Counted from the first letter of the stretch, positions 9,863-22,253 are shown. The stretch: DNA of 64,000 nt from Erpobdella octoculata (GCA_963978895.1 OZ022240.1:6609737-6673736); one strand, 5' to 3'. Numbers and translations: made by a program. Notes: generated from the sequence alone by a model not told the origin.

Positions 9863-12800
9863 ATAGTGAACGAGTCTTAATAAGAGCATTTGTACAAAGG
9901 GATTTAAATGGCCGGGTTCCACCCCAAAACTGAAAAATCTTATTCCAATGTGTAAAAAAAAATGTCGACCAACTTGCTGGCTGAACCTAGGATCTGTCTC
10001 TGTTACAAAGAATGTTGGAGACTGCATTCTGAAATTAAAACAACGAATCTTAATTCATAAAACTTTTGAAATTAAAAACAATAATTCATCGTAGCGATCT
10101 ATGAATAGCTGATATTCAAGCCGGTTTTGTATACATGTAAGCCTGTAAGCTGATGTGCTTATTAAAAACAGCAGGAATGTTTTTAAGATGACTGCGTCTA
10201 TGCACCTACCCCGGGAGCGAACTTACTGGTAGTTTTTTCTTACTAATTGAAAGTGGTTTTTTCGCATAAAAAAACTAAACTTTCCCATGGCATTGTTCAT
10301 AAATAACAAACAATGATCCTATATGAATAACAAAAAATATAATTCTTACACGTAGTTTTTTGTACATTAACTTATCTACATAACAACTCCTTGCTGTAAT
10401 ATTAAATAGGCGTTAAATCAATTAACCGAATGTACGTACACCAATTATTGCCCATGTACCCCCTAAGTCTAGTCTAGAGTAACCTGACTAGACTACTGTT
10501 TGTGTTTTGGAATATTCAGCCCTTGAAGTAAGCTATGAAACTGGTTATTTATTATTTAGTGAGTAAGAATATTCGGCGGCAGAAGAAATTTTCGATGTTT
10601 GCGGCGTCGCACTGTCATTAACTGTTTGTGCTATTGACAGTGAGCGTACTGTTTTCGGTATGCACCGACCTCAAATAAGCGGCGTTTCAGAACCCATAAT
10701 TATGTTTGAACACGTTTAGCTTCTTCTTTTGATCTGCGCATTACAACTTCAGTATTACTTCAATGTAGAAAGAAATAGCAGACGCTTTCCTCCACTAACG
10801 ATCGTGACTAACAAACAAGGCGACATCATACAAGTTATGAGACAGCATAATATCTTTCCTCGTTTATTATTCTAACTTTATTATTACACATTACACTAGC
10901 ACAATAATAGATGACGCGATCATTACAATTACACATTACACAATTAAACCCATAATAATTACTATTCCAACTCTAACCTATAACTTATTAACTTATAACC
11001 ACCCTAACTAACTAACCAGGCGGTGTTAGGTCTCAAAGTGTAGACAAATAAATCTATAAAAATCAAGAAAATCACACCAATTACAAAATGCTAATAAGCT
11101 ACCCAGATAAATAACAGTTCATTCCTATTATAAACCTCAATAAAGTCCAAGGCCAAATCTAACAATTCTAACATTTCTAAACACGTGGTTGTTGGTTGCA
11201 GGCGCGATTGAAAAACTTGTAAGGTTTTTGTATTGGTCGCTGGTATTTAAATATATTTAAATATAATTAAATTAATTTCGTTGTAACAACAAACAAACAC
11301 GACGGAAAACTTATTTATTTTTAAATTACGGATTTTCACGTTCAAATATAATAAGTTGAACGACCATGTATGTATATATATGGCTTTTTGGTATACAGAT
11401 TCAAAAAGCAGAGCAGACTGCTAGGTTTCTTTCTAAATTACTTACTGTCAGACCGACTATGGGTGTAACCTCGCTCCGTCATATGATTATTCATAAATTT
11501 TTTAAATTGCTGACCACAACGTAATCGTTCCTGCCACTTGTTCTTGTTAATGATCAAGTTAAAGTCAGTTAAAACTTAAAACTCAACTCATCAAAGTATT
11601 CCCAGGCAAGCAAAGATTCGACAGGAAAACGATTTTTTAGTAATAATACGCTTATTTTATCGAAAAAGAATCAGAACGGTATTCGAGAAATTGAGCTGTG
11701 CACTATATAAAATGTCATAATTAAAAGAAAAATGACGCCGAGGTGAAACATTTCAGTCAATGTGCATGCAAAGATAAAACGTCTGATGATGTGCTTGCTA
11801 TATACGAGAAGCTTATACGCCTTAAAAACATAACTTGCATACCATCAATGAACGTTGCTGAAACTGCAACTTTAGGATTTGACTTTTAGTTATATATAAA
11901 GGAATGACTTTAAAAATGTCGTTTTCATTCTACGTAGTCTACGAATAAACTTTTATTTAGCTCTAATAATTAAAGTTTTGATACCTAACAGAATAAACTA
12001 GCAGACAGATTCTTCGAATGATTTAACTTTAACTAAACTGGATAATAAAACGGCATCATGCATAATTATTCATTCTATACTACTAACATGTCACTTCGTA
12101 GTATGAGTGAACGATTCAAAAGCCTTTAGAAATATAAATGTAAGAAATTGAAAAGATGAAATGAGTAACCGTGTGCAGTTAAATACATAACAATGTCTCT
12201 CTATCTCTAATATTTACCGCTACTATACACATACGGCACCCATGTGATCGAATAAATAATGTTATAAATAATGCGACATCATTCACATTTGACATTTGTT
12301 TTAATGTGTTTGAAGTGGAAAAAGTTTGATAAATTTCATAAAATATATTTAATAAATAAAAAGCGAATTATAAAAAAGATATTTAATCAATAAAAAAGCG
12401 AATTACATAAAAAATATCAATCAATGAAAGGAGAATTGTATAAAGGATATTTAATCAATGAAAAACGAACGCATCACTTACTTTTTCCCAGATAGAATGA
12501 AAGTAACAATTTTCAAGAGAGAATAATATACTGTACGGTCCTCTAAAGAGTCGAAATTGTAATTTAGTTTATTCGTGACATTTCCTAACTGATATCAACA
12601 ACTTTTGTAGTGGATTAGTATCAAATAGTTCGAAGGTTTTCACGAAGTTCTGAAAAACCACAAAAAGTGAGATTTGCTGCCGTCAAAAGTTGTGCAATTG
12701 AGCTCGTATACGACCTTATTATGAACTTGTGAGTGCTCACTTCCCAACCTACTGCTAACAGCCTGCGGCTGCTCAATGCACGCCGGAACGAAATGTAAAT

Positions 12801-13150
12801 TTCAAATTGTCAGAAGGTTTATATATATATAATCGAAATAGATTTATGTTTATATATGTGCGTATACGCTGATAGACTAGGATGAGGCTGCATTTATGGA
12901 ACACTGCCGCCGATTGACTTTAAGCAGCGCGGTTAAAATTTTGTCGGCTTGGAAAGACGACGTATAAAGTAAATACTAAATAGGCAGTATAAGCAGTAAA
13001 ATCGGAAGTAGAGACAGGCGAGTGGTCAAACCAGTGTTTGATAGTTTGATGTTTGTTCACCCACCACAGTTACCAGGTCTACATCGGACGCGACTGAGAA
13101 GTTTTTTGCGAACAACTTGCGCAACTATGTAGCCCACTATAAGCAATGTG
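9863..13150. other. Long non-coding stretch, no gene recognised
   Basis: Only short uninformative open frames and AT-rich sequence. An 8-bp inverted repeat (CACTGTCA/TGACAGTG) lies near 10610-10655. Small local repeats of GAATTA/TATAAAAAAGATATTTAATCAAT type occur near 12360-12460. The 5' exons of the PHLDB-like gene could lie here but I could not identify any. Confidence 0.4.
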
Positions 13151-13283
<133 letters not shown>

Positions 13284-13570
13284 CTAGCGGGGTTACCCGG
13301 CGTTGCTCGGGGTTTTCAGAGGTTTTTTATCATTTTTCTCTCTTGCTCCCGTTTCCTTCCCCTCTTGCTCTTCCGTTTCCGCTTGCTCTCCCGTTTCCGT
13401 TCCCGCTCGCGCTCATTTTTTCTTTTCCACTCTTTCATAACTTATTTTAGCCCATAAAACGTAAAATAGATTTGCTAAAAGTTGCTTGAAGCCTTCAAAC
13501 GTTGTAACGTAAACAAAATGTGAATTTTATTACGCAATTACCTTCGATGGTCGTACATAGGAACTTTAGG
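13284..13570 (+). mobile_element. Family R2 repeat (copy 2)
   Basis: ACTAGCGGGGTTACCCGGCG + TTGCTCGGGGTTTT, then a TTTATCATTTTTCTCTC and CTTCCG/CCCGCT array, then CCCATAAAACGTAAAATAGA and AACGTAAAC, in the same order as at 8045. It is truncated before the AATTGGTCCAGCGG tail and joined directly to a TA microsatellite. Confidence 0.6.
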
Positions 13571-13804
13571 CCTCGAAAGTTAAGAAGGGTTGGACTCCTT
13601 CTCCGATCCCCCGGCTCAGGGGGCCAAAAAACCTTCCGGGCCAAAAGTGCTTATACATGATCATTGCATAAGTTTTCGAAGCACTGTTTACAATTGCGTA
13701 ACAGGCATTACTTGCTAATGGACTTCTTAATATTAAGAAGTCCATGACTTGCTTCACAGTCTTGCATAATGTGACAGATTGCGCGTTATTACAAATTATT
13801 AAGA

Positions 13805-13970
13805 GATAGATGGGGCGGGAAAGCGACCGGAATCGGGAAAGTGACCGGAATCGGGAAAGTGACCGGAAGCGGGAAAGCGACCGGGATTGGGAGAGCAAGC
13901 GGAAAAGCGGAATTAAACGGAAGCTAGAGAAAAACGATAAGAAAACTCTAAAAACCCCCGCTCACTCACC
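13805..13970 (-). mobile_element. Family R2 repeat (copy 3, inverted)
   Basis: GGGAAAGCGACCGGAATC + GGGAAAGTGACCGG units followed by GAGAAAAACGATAAGAAAAC + TCTAAAAACCCC form the reverse complement of the 5' part of family R2. With copy 2 this makes an inverted pair about 400 bases apart. Confidence 0.55.
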
Positions 13971-13989
13971 CGGCGGTTTTTTCGCTTTT

Positions 13990-14225
13990 GGGCTATAAAC
14001 GCTTGCGGAGTCGACGTCGAATATCTCCGGAGCCACGTTACCTTAAAAAACCAAACTCAAAAGGAACATAGGGGTCAATGAGCCCTAACTCTAATTTAAA
14101 TCGCAAGGTCACGCAACTTCCGGTTCCAGAGTTATGAGTGCTCGAAAATTCTTGTTCAACGCTACAGCCACCCCATCAAACGAAACGGAACTGCACTCTA
14201 CATGAGAAGACGACCCCTGTATGCA
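13990..14225. repeat. Dispersed repeat family R3 (copy 1)
   Basis: Shares with 19780-19985, in the same orientation, the blocks TCGACGTCGAATATCTC, CCAAACTCAAAAGGAACATA + GGGGT, TGAGCCCTAACTC, GGTTCC-GAGTTATGAG and GAAACGGA-CTGCACTCTACAT + AGAAGACGACCCCTG. Class unknown. Confidence 0.7.
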
Positions 14226-14390
14226 GGGCCGTAGCTAGCATACCAATTCTGGGGGGGTGTAACAGCCACATTTACCGACAAAGTTTTTCGTATTTTTTTA
14301 TTCAAATAACTTATTGATTTTATATATTGTATATTTAAAAAAACACGTATTAGTTCAAAAAATTGCAATATTAAAATAATACAAAAATAT

Positions 14391-15643
14391 TTAATCAATT
14401 CGGATGCGTTTTTGTTTTATTATGGACCACTTTTTCACCAATTCATCAAGATCGATGTTGTCCAGAAAGTCCTTCTCTGAAGACAGCAATATCAAGGAGT
14501 CCAATCTAACATCCGTCATCGTGGAACGCAAATAAGTTTTTACAAATTTTATTTTGCTAAACGTTCTTTCATCACTAGCCACAGATACAGGAGCTGACGC
14601 CATTAACTTGAAAACTTTGAAAACCCCAGGAAATATTTGTCGTTTTTGCCAGGATCGTTTCAAACGATCATTGTTTGCTGGAGTTTCTGATTCACTGAAT
14701 GTATTCATAAAAATTTCAAGTTCAGCTTGGACTGAATAAACATCAGTGATTACTCCATTATTTGGCATCATGAGACACAGTTTTTCAACATCTTTTATGC
14801 CAAATGTTTTTGTAGGCTGTTGAAGAATAGAAAATGGCTCAATGCTAACCCAGGATGCCAGTAAATTTTTATTCATTTCGTGAATAAGCGTGTCCAACAT
14901 ACAATTGAGTTGCTGCGAGTAATATTGGTAAAGATTCATGTTACAGGCTGTCTCAGGTCTGTCATCAAAACGAGCTGGAATCAGCTTTCATCTACGGCGA
15001 ATTTCGTAAATTTGTATTGCATCTATGTCAAAGTTACTACATATTATAATTGCAGCATCAATTTTGCTATGCACACCTTTTTCATTAATTCTTATTTGTT
15101 CTAGAGATTTTATTGTAGAAGATACTATCATTTTTGCATCTAAGATGTTCAACTCGATTTTCTGAAGTTCATCAGTGAGAATTTTTGTCTTTGCAATAAC
15201 CCCTTTAATAAGCATTAGCATTATGATGAAATCAGGATTAACAACTTTTTAAGAATTGCTGCAGCTTGATCTTTGGTTTTTTTTATCAAATACTTGAGAA
15301 TTTTTATTACACAAAAGCATTCAATAATTGAGTCCATGCTAATCCAAAACGCTTGTATGGATTCGGAACGGGCTGACCATCTCGTTTTTGAAAGATTGCG
15401 TAGTTTCAAAGAATGTTCGACCTTCTGAAGTTTGGAATTAAGAAAACTGAATCTTTTGGTGCTTGAAGAAAAGAATGTATAACACATTTCGAGAATATTA
15501 AAGACATTTGAAGCCATTCTATTTTTTTTAACCGCATGTTCAACAAACTTGTTTGTACGATGAGCCTGACAAGGAATGTAAGGTATAAACCGACCAAGTT
15601 TTTCCGAAATTTGTGCATGAACACCTTTTAGGTTGCTTGACAT
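14391..15643 (-). pseudogene. Decayed hAT-superfamily transposase (ZMYM1/DUF4371-like)
   Basis: Three consecutive minus-strand frames cover one transposase. The 15643-15221 part has the catalytic-region landmarks of DUF4371/ZMYM1-type hAT proteins (GVHAQI, PCQAHRTNKFVEHAVK, LSKTRWSARSESIQAF). The 15221-14988 part is a linker. The 14939-14391 part has the C-terminal hAT dimerisation region (APVSVASDERTFSKIK, LRSTMTDVRLDSLILLSSEK, SVASDERTFS being the hAT SxxAxxERxFS signature). The protein is split by at least two frame changes and lacks the N-terminal zinc finger, so it is dead. At 14224 the sequence CAGGGCCGTAGCTAGCAT, downstream of the stop, resembles a hAT terminus; a matching opposite end was not found. 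Confidence 0.85.
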
Positions 15644-16698
15644 AGAACTTAACTTTAAATCTTTTCACGCTTGGAGGTGGCATGCTGTGTCGAATTTCTA
15701 AATTGATTAAAATATCTGATTTAAACAAAGTCTTGATTTTGCAAAACTTCTTAGAAACATTTGATAAACAGCCTTTGAATGAGTAGTTTTATTTAAATCA
15801 TATTCATAATTGCATTTAAAAAACAAAGTATTTTTAATTATGCACACATTGCCAATAAAAGTAAAATTGAGAAGTAGTTATTTTAGCGAAAATACCGAGT
15901 AAGACATTGCTAAGCTCCAAGAAGTTAGCAACGCTTCGTGCAACGATTTTCGACAATTATTATTTGTCACTAGGAAAGTGTAAAATGTAATTAGATATTT
16001 GAATTCTACGTTAAATTTGCTATAAGAATACATTTGTTTGAAGGGGCAATATTTTTTTTTTTTTTAATAATTTGTTTCTGATTGGCTGTGTCGGTAACAT
16101 ATTTGTAAGGTCAAGTCGTGGAAGGCATTTTTCACAAAGTGTCAATGAATATTTTAAAATAATTTTTGCACTGTTTAATCAAGCTGATATTTCTTTACAA
16201 GAAAACATTTGTTTGAAAGGGCGGACAATTTTAGTTTATTTTTTATTCAATTAATTTGTGGCGATTTGGAGGGAAAATAGACATCGTTTCCCGCTTCGTT
16301 GCTAACTTCCTTCACCTACATTGCTATTGCTACTGAAAATATAACTGAAGCTTATGATCTTAAATGAATTGAATTAAAGATTAGAAAGCGTTTAAGAAAG
16401 CTTTGGAATTAAATTTATTATAATAGATATAAAAGCCACATTGTATATAAAATGAAATAGAAAGGAAAAAATAAAATATACAAAATAAGTTAAGGATTTA
16501 AAATAAAATATATGGAGTGAAATAAAATAAATATAAAAATCTAACCAATATTTGATTAAAATTCCGATATAACTTGATCTCTGCCGACAAGAACTTCTAA
16601 TAGCTAACACACTAGGACACAAAGGATAAAGTTTTCGCGGATTTTCTGACCTCATCGACCATATATACGAAACATACATACATCACTTAGCTTCGAAC
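15644..16698. other. Non-coding stretch left of the Mutator-like element
   Basis: No gene or clear repeat structure seen. Short degenerate direct repeats (GAAAACATTTGTTTGAA / AATACATTTGTTTGAA followed by GGGGC/GGGCG) lie near 16027 and 16202. Confidence 0.35.
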
Positions 16699-16707
16699 TT
16701 CCCGCTA

Positions 16708-18996
16708 GCAAGTATTTTTATCGCACTTCAGTTCTGCGTACCTCATTAATTATTCATTTTAGTCGCACGCGATTGATTGAAGGCTCTGGAATTTCCACAG
16801 CCTCTGACTGTGCTAATTATTCAAACGAAATGTTTATTTTTCGATAACATTTTATCCGGTGGTTAATGGGAACTCGAAATGTTGTGTATCGAATTTAATT
16901 TAATAAAAATTTTATCAACCGCATTTATTAATATTTGCAAAACTGCTCTACTTTTTGAAAAAAGCTCAATGCTAATAAAATGTATTAGTATAAATTTAAA
17001 GATTTTGGCCCAGCAACTTCAGCCCGTCTAAAACAAAAATTTTCACTCCCATGCAGCTTCAATTAATGACTTTTTCATTACAATATGTATGTTTTGTTGA
17101 AATACATCTTTTACAGAACTAATGTAGCTTTTCTCGGCAGTTTAGAGTGCACAAAGTAATCGAGCAACATTTTCAGCCATATTTACATTGCAAATTGCTG
17201 TATGAAAACATTGGAACAAACTTTATCATTGATTTTTTTTTATTTATCCTCTATCCATCAACCAAAATGGGTTTTAAAACATGTATACACTGAGAAACTA
17301 GAGCAAGAAAAAACAAATTATACACACAACAATACAGTAATACTCCAAAATGAGAAGAAATAAGGTAAAATTATTGCAATTTGAAACATATTAATTTATA
17401 AAACACACAAAAACTATACAGCAATTAAAAAAAATAAACAGCAATACAAAAATTCTTGAAAAATTTAAAGCAGATAAATTTATAAAACAAACAAAAATAT
17501 ACACACAAAAACTTAAACACAGCGATACTACAATGTGAAAAACAATAAAGTGAAATTATTGCACATTGACAATTCAAAGCATATAAGTTTACAAAGTGAA
17601 TTAAATTATACACACAACAAACAATACAGTAATACTCCAAAATGAGAACAAATAAGGAACAATTGCAATTTGAAACATATGAATTTATAAAACAAATAAC
17701 AATCGATACACACACAAACTATACAGCAGTTAAAAAATAAACAGGAATACAATAATGTCTGTAAGAATGTTGAAAGTTTATGAAGTGGCGTGCTTCACTT
17801 TTGAGTTGGTAAAAGAGATGTCTGTTTTGAAGGTGTTGTGTTTACATGATAATAGAAAAACTGACAACTTCTTTGGAATATGAGGATCCTTCGACCTAAA
17901 AATTCAAAATCAGCACAAGTTAAAGTTTAAAAAAAGTCAGTAGTTTACTTTAAGTCTAATTTAACTGATGTATTGCTAAATTCACCTGCATTTTTGATTC
18001 ACTTTGCTGCCATTTGCATTTATTCTAATGAATTGTGAACGTCTTAGTGTTAGCATTACTTCTGCTTTACAGTTTGTATTTTTTTTTACCTCCATATCTG
18101 CTTTTATGTTGACAGTGATAGACTTTCTGCAACATTTCAGTAAATTGATTTTTTTAAATGCAGAAACTAGTTTAAGGTATAATGTAATTATGAATAAAAA
18201 TCAGTCTTAACTAAGAGATCAACCCTAAATCATCGTATTTGCCAAAGCAACTTTTTTACCTTGAAAAGAATTTTCTGTCCAACATCAGGAAAAGTTCTCG
18301 ATACTCGCAAGGTGATCAAGGACAAATTTTCATATTCTTCCAGCCATTCTACTGTTTGCTGCTCTGTGCTGATATCTGCATGCATTACCACCTCCAACCC
18401 ATTACCAGTGTCAATAAATGAGTCTAAGAGGTATTTCACACCACCTGGTAAAATGTCCTATCAAAAGCAATGTATACAACATTGTTGATTTAGTCAACTA
18501 TTTAAATACAAATACCATTTAAAGAAAAAACTATAATTGAAAAAACATAACTTCAATGTACATCAAAACAGATACTAATAACTATGTAATTGACAACTTC
18601 TTTTACTAATTAATACTACTAAATGAACTAAAGTCAAAATAGATTTTAATAATGATTGTGTAATTTGACAATTTTTCTACTAAAACTAATAAACTAAAAC
18701 TAAAAGCAAGGATAATTAAATTAGATTTAAAATTATCACCTGCAACTTTAAAATGCATGTTTCGTCAATTGAACTGTTACAAAAACAACAAGCTTTCTTA
18801 CACATTCGCGTCAAACTCATCTCCATTCATTGAGGCCATTTCAAATTACTATTGTTCTTGCTACTTTTGTTAAAAATAGATCACACGCAGCATGATTCAA
18901 CTGGATGGAAATTCCAGAGCCGCCAACCAATCGCACGCGACAAAAAATGAATAATTAATGAGGTACGCAGAACTGAAGTGCGATAAAAATACTTGC
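16708..18996 (-). mobile_element. Complete but inactive Mutator-like element (MULE)
   Basis: The element is bounded by long terminal inverted repeats, about 90 bases each, starting GCAAGTATTTTTATCGCACT then TCAGTTCTGCGTACCTC. The left copy is 16708-16800 and the right copy 18904-18996. Both are flanked by an identical 9-base duplication TTCCCGCTA (16699-16707 and 18997-19005). Nine-base duplications and long inverted repeats are the standard Mutator hallmark. Inside, on the minus strand, is the N-terminal part of a SWIM/MULE-type transposase (17778-18457); the catalytic part is missing and replaced by AT-rich sequence with a duplicated 130-bp segment (17320-17455 and 17617-17745). So the element is non-autonomous now. 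Confidence 0.85.
17778..18457 (-). pseudogene. N-terminal fragment of MULE/SWIM-type transposase, three exons
   Basis: Exon 18260-18457 (66 codons) reads DILPGGVKYLLDSFIDTG, then ADISTEQQTVEWLEEYENLS and RVSRTFPDVGQKILFK. Exon 17986-18126 reads KVYHCQHKSRYG and, after a one-base shift in a nine-A run (18079-18087), KKNTNCKAEVMLTLRRSQF. Exon 17895-17778 reads SKDPHIPKKLSVFLLSCKHN and ends at TAA. Splice junctions are AG..GT and the phases fit. The order WLxEF - R(T)YPxxGxKxxFK - YxCQH - KNTxCxAxxxLT - HN is what I recall from N-termini of MULE/SWIM-zinc-finger proteins in invertebrate genomes. The homopolymer frameshift could be a sequencing error, but the missing catalytic domain shows it is a relic. 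It sits inside matching MULE inverted repeats. Confidence 0.7.
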
Positions 18997-19005
18997 TTCC
19001 CGCTA

Positions 19006-19434
19006 TCCTCCCAAGGCCTAGCTGTATCAGGACTTTCCCTATGTGCTTGTGTGCTGGTGAGCGTTTTCGTTTCATAGTATAGCCATGTTATATCTAGATA
19101 TCCATGGTATAGCCCTGGACTTCTTATTAGCAACTCCATTGTTTAACCTGGTCAGCATTTTCCTATGTGTTTGTGTGCTGTTGTGCGCTCTTGTCCTGCT
19201 GCGTTACCGACAATATATTTCTATTTCAACTGAGAATCCTAAGTTTTACCGGCAATATATTTTTATCTCAACTGACAATATAAGTTTTACCAACAATATA
19301 CTTCTATTTCAACTGTATAAGTTTTACCGACAATGTGCTGACAAGTGGGGGGGTGGAGCATCCCCCCACACCCCCCCCCGTCCCGACGGGCCTGCCTGTA
19401 TGGGACCATCTGATGGGGAACATTTTTTTTGATT
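19006..19434. other. Non-coding, with a local duplication
   Basis: TTTCCCTATGTGCTTGTGTG + CTGGTG (19035) and TTTTCCTATGTGTTTGTGTG + CTGTTG (19158) are about 120 bases apart. A run of CAATATA-containing units (ACCGACAATATATTTCTATT; ACCGGCAATATATTTTTATC) repeats four times at 19207-19340. No gene. Confidence 0.45.
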
Positions 19435-19571
19435 TTGTATTCCGGATATGGATTTATGGGCGTTCAAAGATAGCGGTTTTTTTTTCTATTTTGGATAAGT
19501 ATAGTGAAATGGTCTGTAAGTTTGCAGTCTCATTTATTCATGAATGGAATCAAGTCCGAATACGCTAGTGT
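19435..19571. repeat. Dispersed repeat family R4 (intact copy; empty site of the P-like element)
   Basis: TCCGGATATGGATTTATGGG + CGTTCAAAGAT, TTTTGGATAAGTATAGTGAA + ATGGTCTGTAAG, TCATTTATTCATGAATGGAA + TC, GTCCGAATACGCTA. The same sequence reappears at 20010-20075 and resumes at 22103-22167, interrupted exactly by the P-like element. Confidence 0.8.
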
Positions 19572-19779
19572 AAAGGACTTCAGGTGTGATGCGCGGGCGA
19601 GTCCGTTATAGTTGAATACGACATCTAAACCGGGATGGATAGGAATCCGAGCACGGAAATCGCGATTTCTCAGAAACGGTAATAACCAGCGACCTGAGAT
19701 TTTACAAGTACAGGGGGGTCAATGAGACCTACTTCCGGTGCCAGTCGGAAATCTGTGCAACCAGGCCCACTTCCGATTT

Positions 19780-19985
19780 TGGGCTATAAGCTCTTGCGGA
19801 TTCGTCGTCGAATATCTCGGAACCACGTGACCTTGAAAATCCAAACTCAAAAGGAACATAGGGGTGCATGAGCCCTAACTCGAGTTTGAATTGCAGAGTC
19901 ACGTAACTTTCGGTTCCGGAGTTATGAGCGCCCCATGAGTCGAAACGGAGCTGCACTCTACATAAGAAGACGACCCCTGAATGGG
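19780..19985. repeat. Dispersed repeat family R3 (copy 2)
   Basis: Direct-orientation copy of the blocks described at 13990-14225, here joined on the right to a family R4 copy. Confidence 0.7.
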
Positions 19986-20075
19986 GGAAGAATTTTTCGA
20001 ACTTGTGGTCCGGATATGGATTTATGGGCGTTCAAAGATGGCGGATTTTTCAATTTTGGATAAGTATAATAAAAT

Positions 20076-22102
20076 CATGGACGTCTATATAATAGCATCT
20101 GGACAATCAGCCAAATCCTTATGAGCTGTTGTGTTGTACCCAGTTGGTCCCATATCTATTTAGCTGTTCGTATTCGAGTTGTTCGGTCTGCGTTTGGATT
20201 TATAGTTATAAAGCCTGTACTGGTTACTTTTAACATTGAAAATGTTTATAAAATTGAAATATAATATTATTTATCGTTGAAATTACGCTTTAGTTTAGTG
20301 ACTGCGCTCAACACTTGTTTATTTAAATATAGCTATTTTTAGCTTTACGCTATCGTAATTTTGACTAGATTGACGTTTGGAATCAGTTGGGATTGCTACT
20401 ATTTCGAACAATTGGATTTATTTCTGTATTATAAAAGTTTTTATTGCTAAAAATGCCGCACAAGGGCCAGGCATATCGTTGCAAAACAAACTACAAAAGT
20501 GATCCGGGACTATCGGCGGGCGAAAATAAACCAACAATGCATAGCGTTCCTATAAATGACAATATACTTCTACAGAAATATAATTAAAGCAAATCCTCGA
20601 AAAGACTGGAAACCAACTGCCAGTTCAAAAATTTGCTCAATTTTTTTCAATGAAGTAGACTTTGAATCCAGTTGTGTCGATACAAATCAGCATCAAGCAT
20701 CAAAGAAGGAAAAAACTAAAATTAGAATTCGGACAGCTTTTTCAACGTCGACTGAAAAAAGGTGCAGTACCTAGTATTTTTCCCGGTGCTCCAAAATACT
20801 GCTCAACTTGTAGAGTACCGTCAAGATTTACTGTTTGTGCTACAGTTTCAATTCGCCACGAATACGAAATAAAAAGAAATGTTGAGATGGAGAAGAATTT
20901 TTTCAAAAGTGATTGTTTAGCAAATCAAACACCTAACGTTTTGGCAGAACGGTTGAAGAATGAAATGACTTTGCCAACAAACTTCACTATTACCACAATT
21001 GATGGCATTTTGCTAATTTATTGTTTTAAAGTAGAAGCTGGTAAAGTTAAAGTCACTTAAAGTGGCTGTTTGCATCTCGGTGGCAGAGAATCTGTCAACG
21101 GTTGTCAGTGTGGTTAATGTAAATGTTCCAGCCGACACATTCAAAAATTTTTTAACAAACGGATTAGTTACGACAACGTCTCAGCTTATTAATTTGACAG
21201 CTCGAATGAAGACTTGGTCAGAAAATTTAAAAACTATAACCTGTCCATCATTCACAAAAATGGCTGTTAGCATTTTAAAAGAAAAAATAAACATCTTAAC
21301 AGAATGCAGTCCAGAAAGTGAAAAACAACGCAAACTTGAATTTGTTTTAGAACAAGCCAAACTGCTTACAAAAAGCAAGTTTCATTGTCATTACTCACCA
21401 GGGCTCACAATCATGTCATATATACGATTCATGCAGAAAGTCCAGCAGCTTATAACACTTTAAGAGAATCGAGTTGTGTAACTATTCCATTGACCAGCAT
21501 TTTGAAAAAGATCATCAAATGTCTTGACGAAATGTATGGGCTCGATAATTTGGTGCTTGCTATTTAATTTCTGTAAAACAGATCCTTGATAGCAGCAGCA
21601 GGAAGATTTGACACGACCATCAGAGTACGCTTTAATTTTATGCGTACATTGCTGGAAAGTTTTTAAAGAAATCAAGGCATCATCAGAACTGGCAAAATTA
21701 TATCTATCGTCATCGAGTCACAGTGCTTTTCTGCAAAATAATTGATTGCACACCTTTGAATCTTAACTCAGAACTGAAAACATACAATTTTTACTGTTTT
21801 AATTATCACAATGTTAAAATATTGAAAATTTTCTAATAACTTTGACTTTACTACTAATAACTATAATTGTTATAATTTTAAATTCTTAAGTTTACTTTTT
21901 CTTTATTTTTACTTTTTATGGATTTTGGTTAAGTAAAATATATTTGTTTTATCTCAAAAAGGCGTTGTGTTTTTCACTCCACATGATTTAGCTATAAATC
22001 AAACTTATAATGCGTATATGAAGCATTGGGCAGTCATGGGACCAACTGGGTACAAGGCTATTATTGGCTGATTGTCCAGATACTATTATATAGACGTCCA
22101 TG
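20076..22102 (+). mobile_element. Complete but inactive P-like (THAP-transposase) element
   Basis: Terminal inverted repeats start CATGGACGTCTATATAATAG, then (C/T)ATCTGGACAATCAGCCAA (20076-20113) and the mirror ending at 22102; a second inverted block (GTACCCAGTTGGTCCCAT) lies just inside both ends. The element is inserted in a family R4 repeat, with degenerate TAAAAT at both junctions (left ATAAAAT, right GTAAAAT) consistent with a short target duplication. It carries a THAP-domain transposase relic (20453-21567). P elements have 31-bp-class inverted repeats beginning CATG and 8-bp duplications; this fits in style. Family assignment is from the THAP domain plus termini. Confidence 0.8.
20453..21567 (+). 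pseudogene. Decayed P-element-type THAP-domain transposase
   Basis: The reading jumps between frames: MPHKGQAYRCKTNYKSDPG; then ANPRKDWKPTASSKICSIFF + NEVDFES (THAP: W-xP-xSS-xxC-xxHF-xxxDF); then LKKGAVPSIFP; then a 133-codon frame (21062-21463) and IHAESPAAYNTLRESSCVTI + PLTSILKKI (the AYxxLR...LP...L segment of P transposases). The THAP zinc site is damaged: the first cysteine of the C2CH pair is missing and the last His is Phe (CSIFF). There are at least four frame breaks, so no functional protein is made. Confidence 0.8.
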
Positions 22103-22163
22103 GTAAAATGGTCTGTAAGTTTGCACTTTCATTTATTCGTGAATGGAATCGAGTCCGAATACG

Positions 22164-22183
22164 CTAAGTGTGTGTGTGTGTGT

Positions 22184-22252
<69 letters not shown>
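22164..22252. repeat. (TG)n microsatellite
   Basis: Pure GT run with one TA interruption, joined to a family R1 copy. Confidence 0.95.

Positions 22253-22253
<1 letters not shown>

Noticed and set aside
9602..10027. 141-codon minus-strand frame as one gene
   Set aside because: Only the 9727-9847 part has family similarity and splice signals; the rest is intronic read-through on both sides.
10605..10660. Hairpin CACTGTCA...TGACAGTG with GCTATTGACAGTGAGCG, reminiscent of a miR-30 flank
   Set aside because: The stem is only about 8 bp with a 17-base loop, too short for a microRNA precursor, and the neighbouring sequence does not match a miR-30 hairpin; treated as coincidence.
16392..17715. Tyr/Phe/Cys-rich minus-strand frames
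   Set aside because: AT-rich composition and duplicated segments of the MULE interior; no motif or splice structure.
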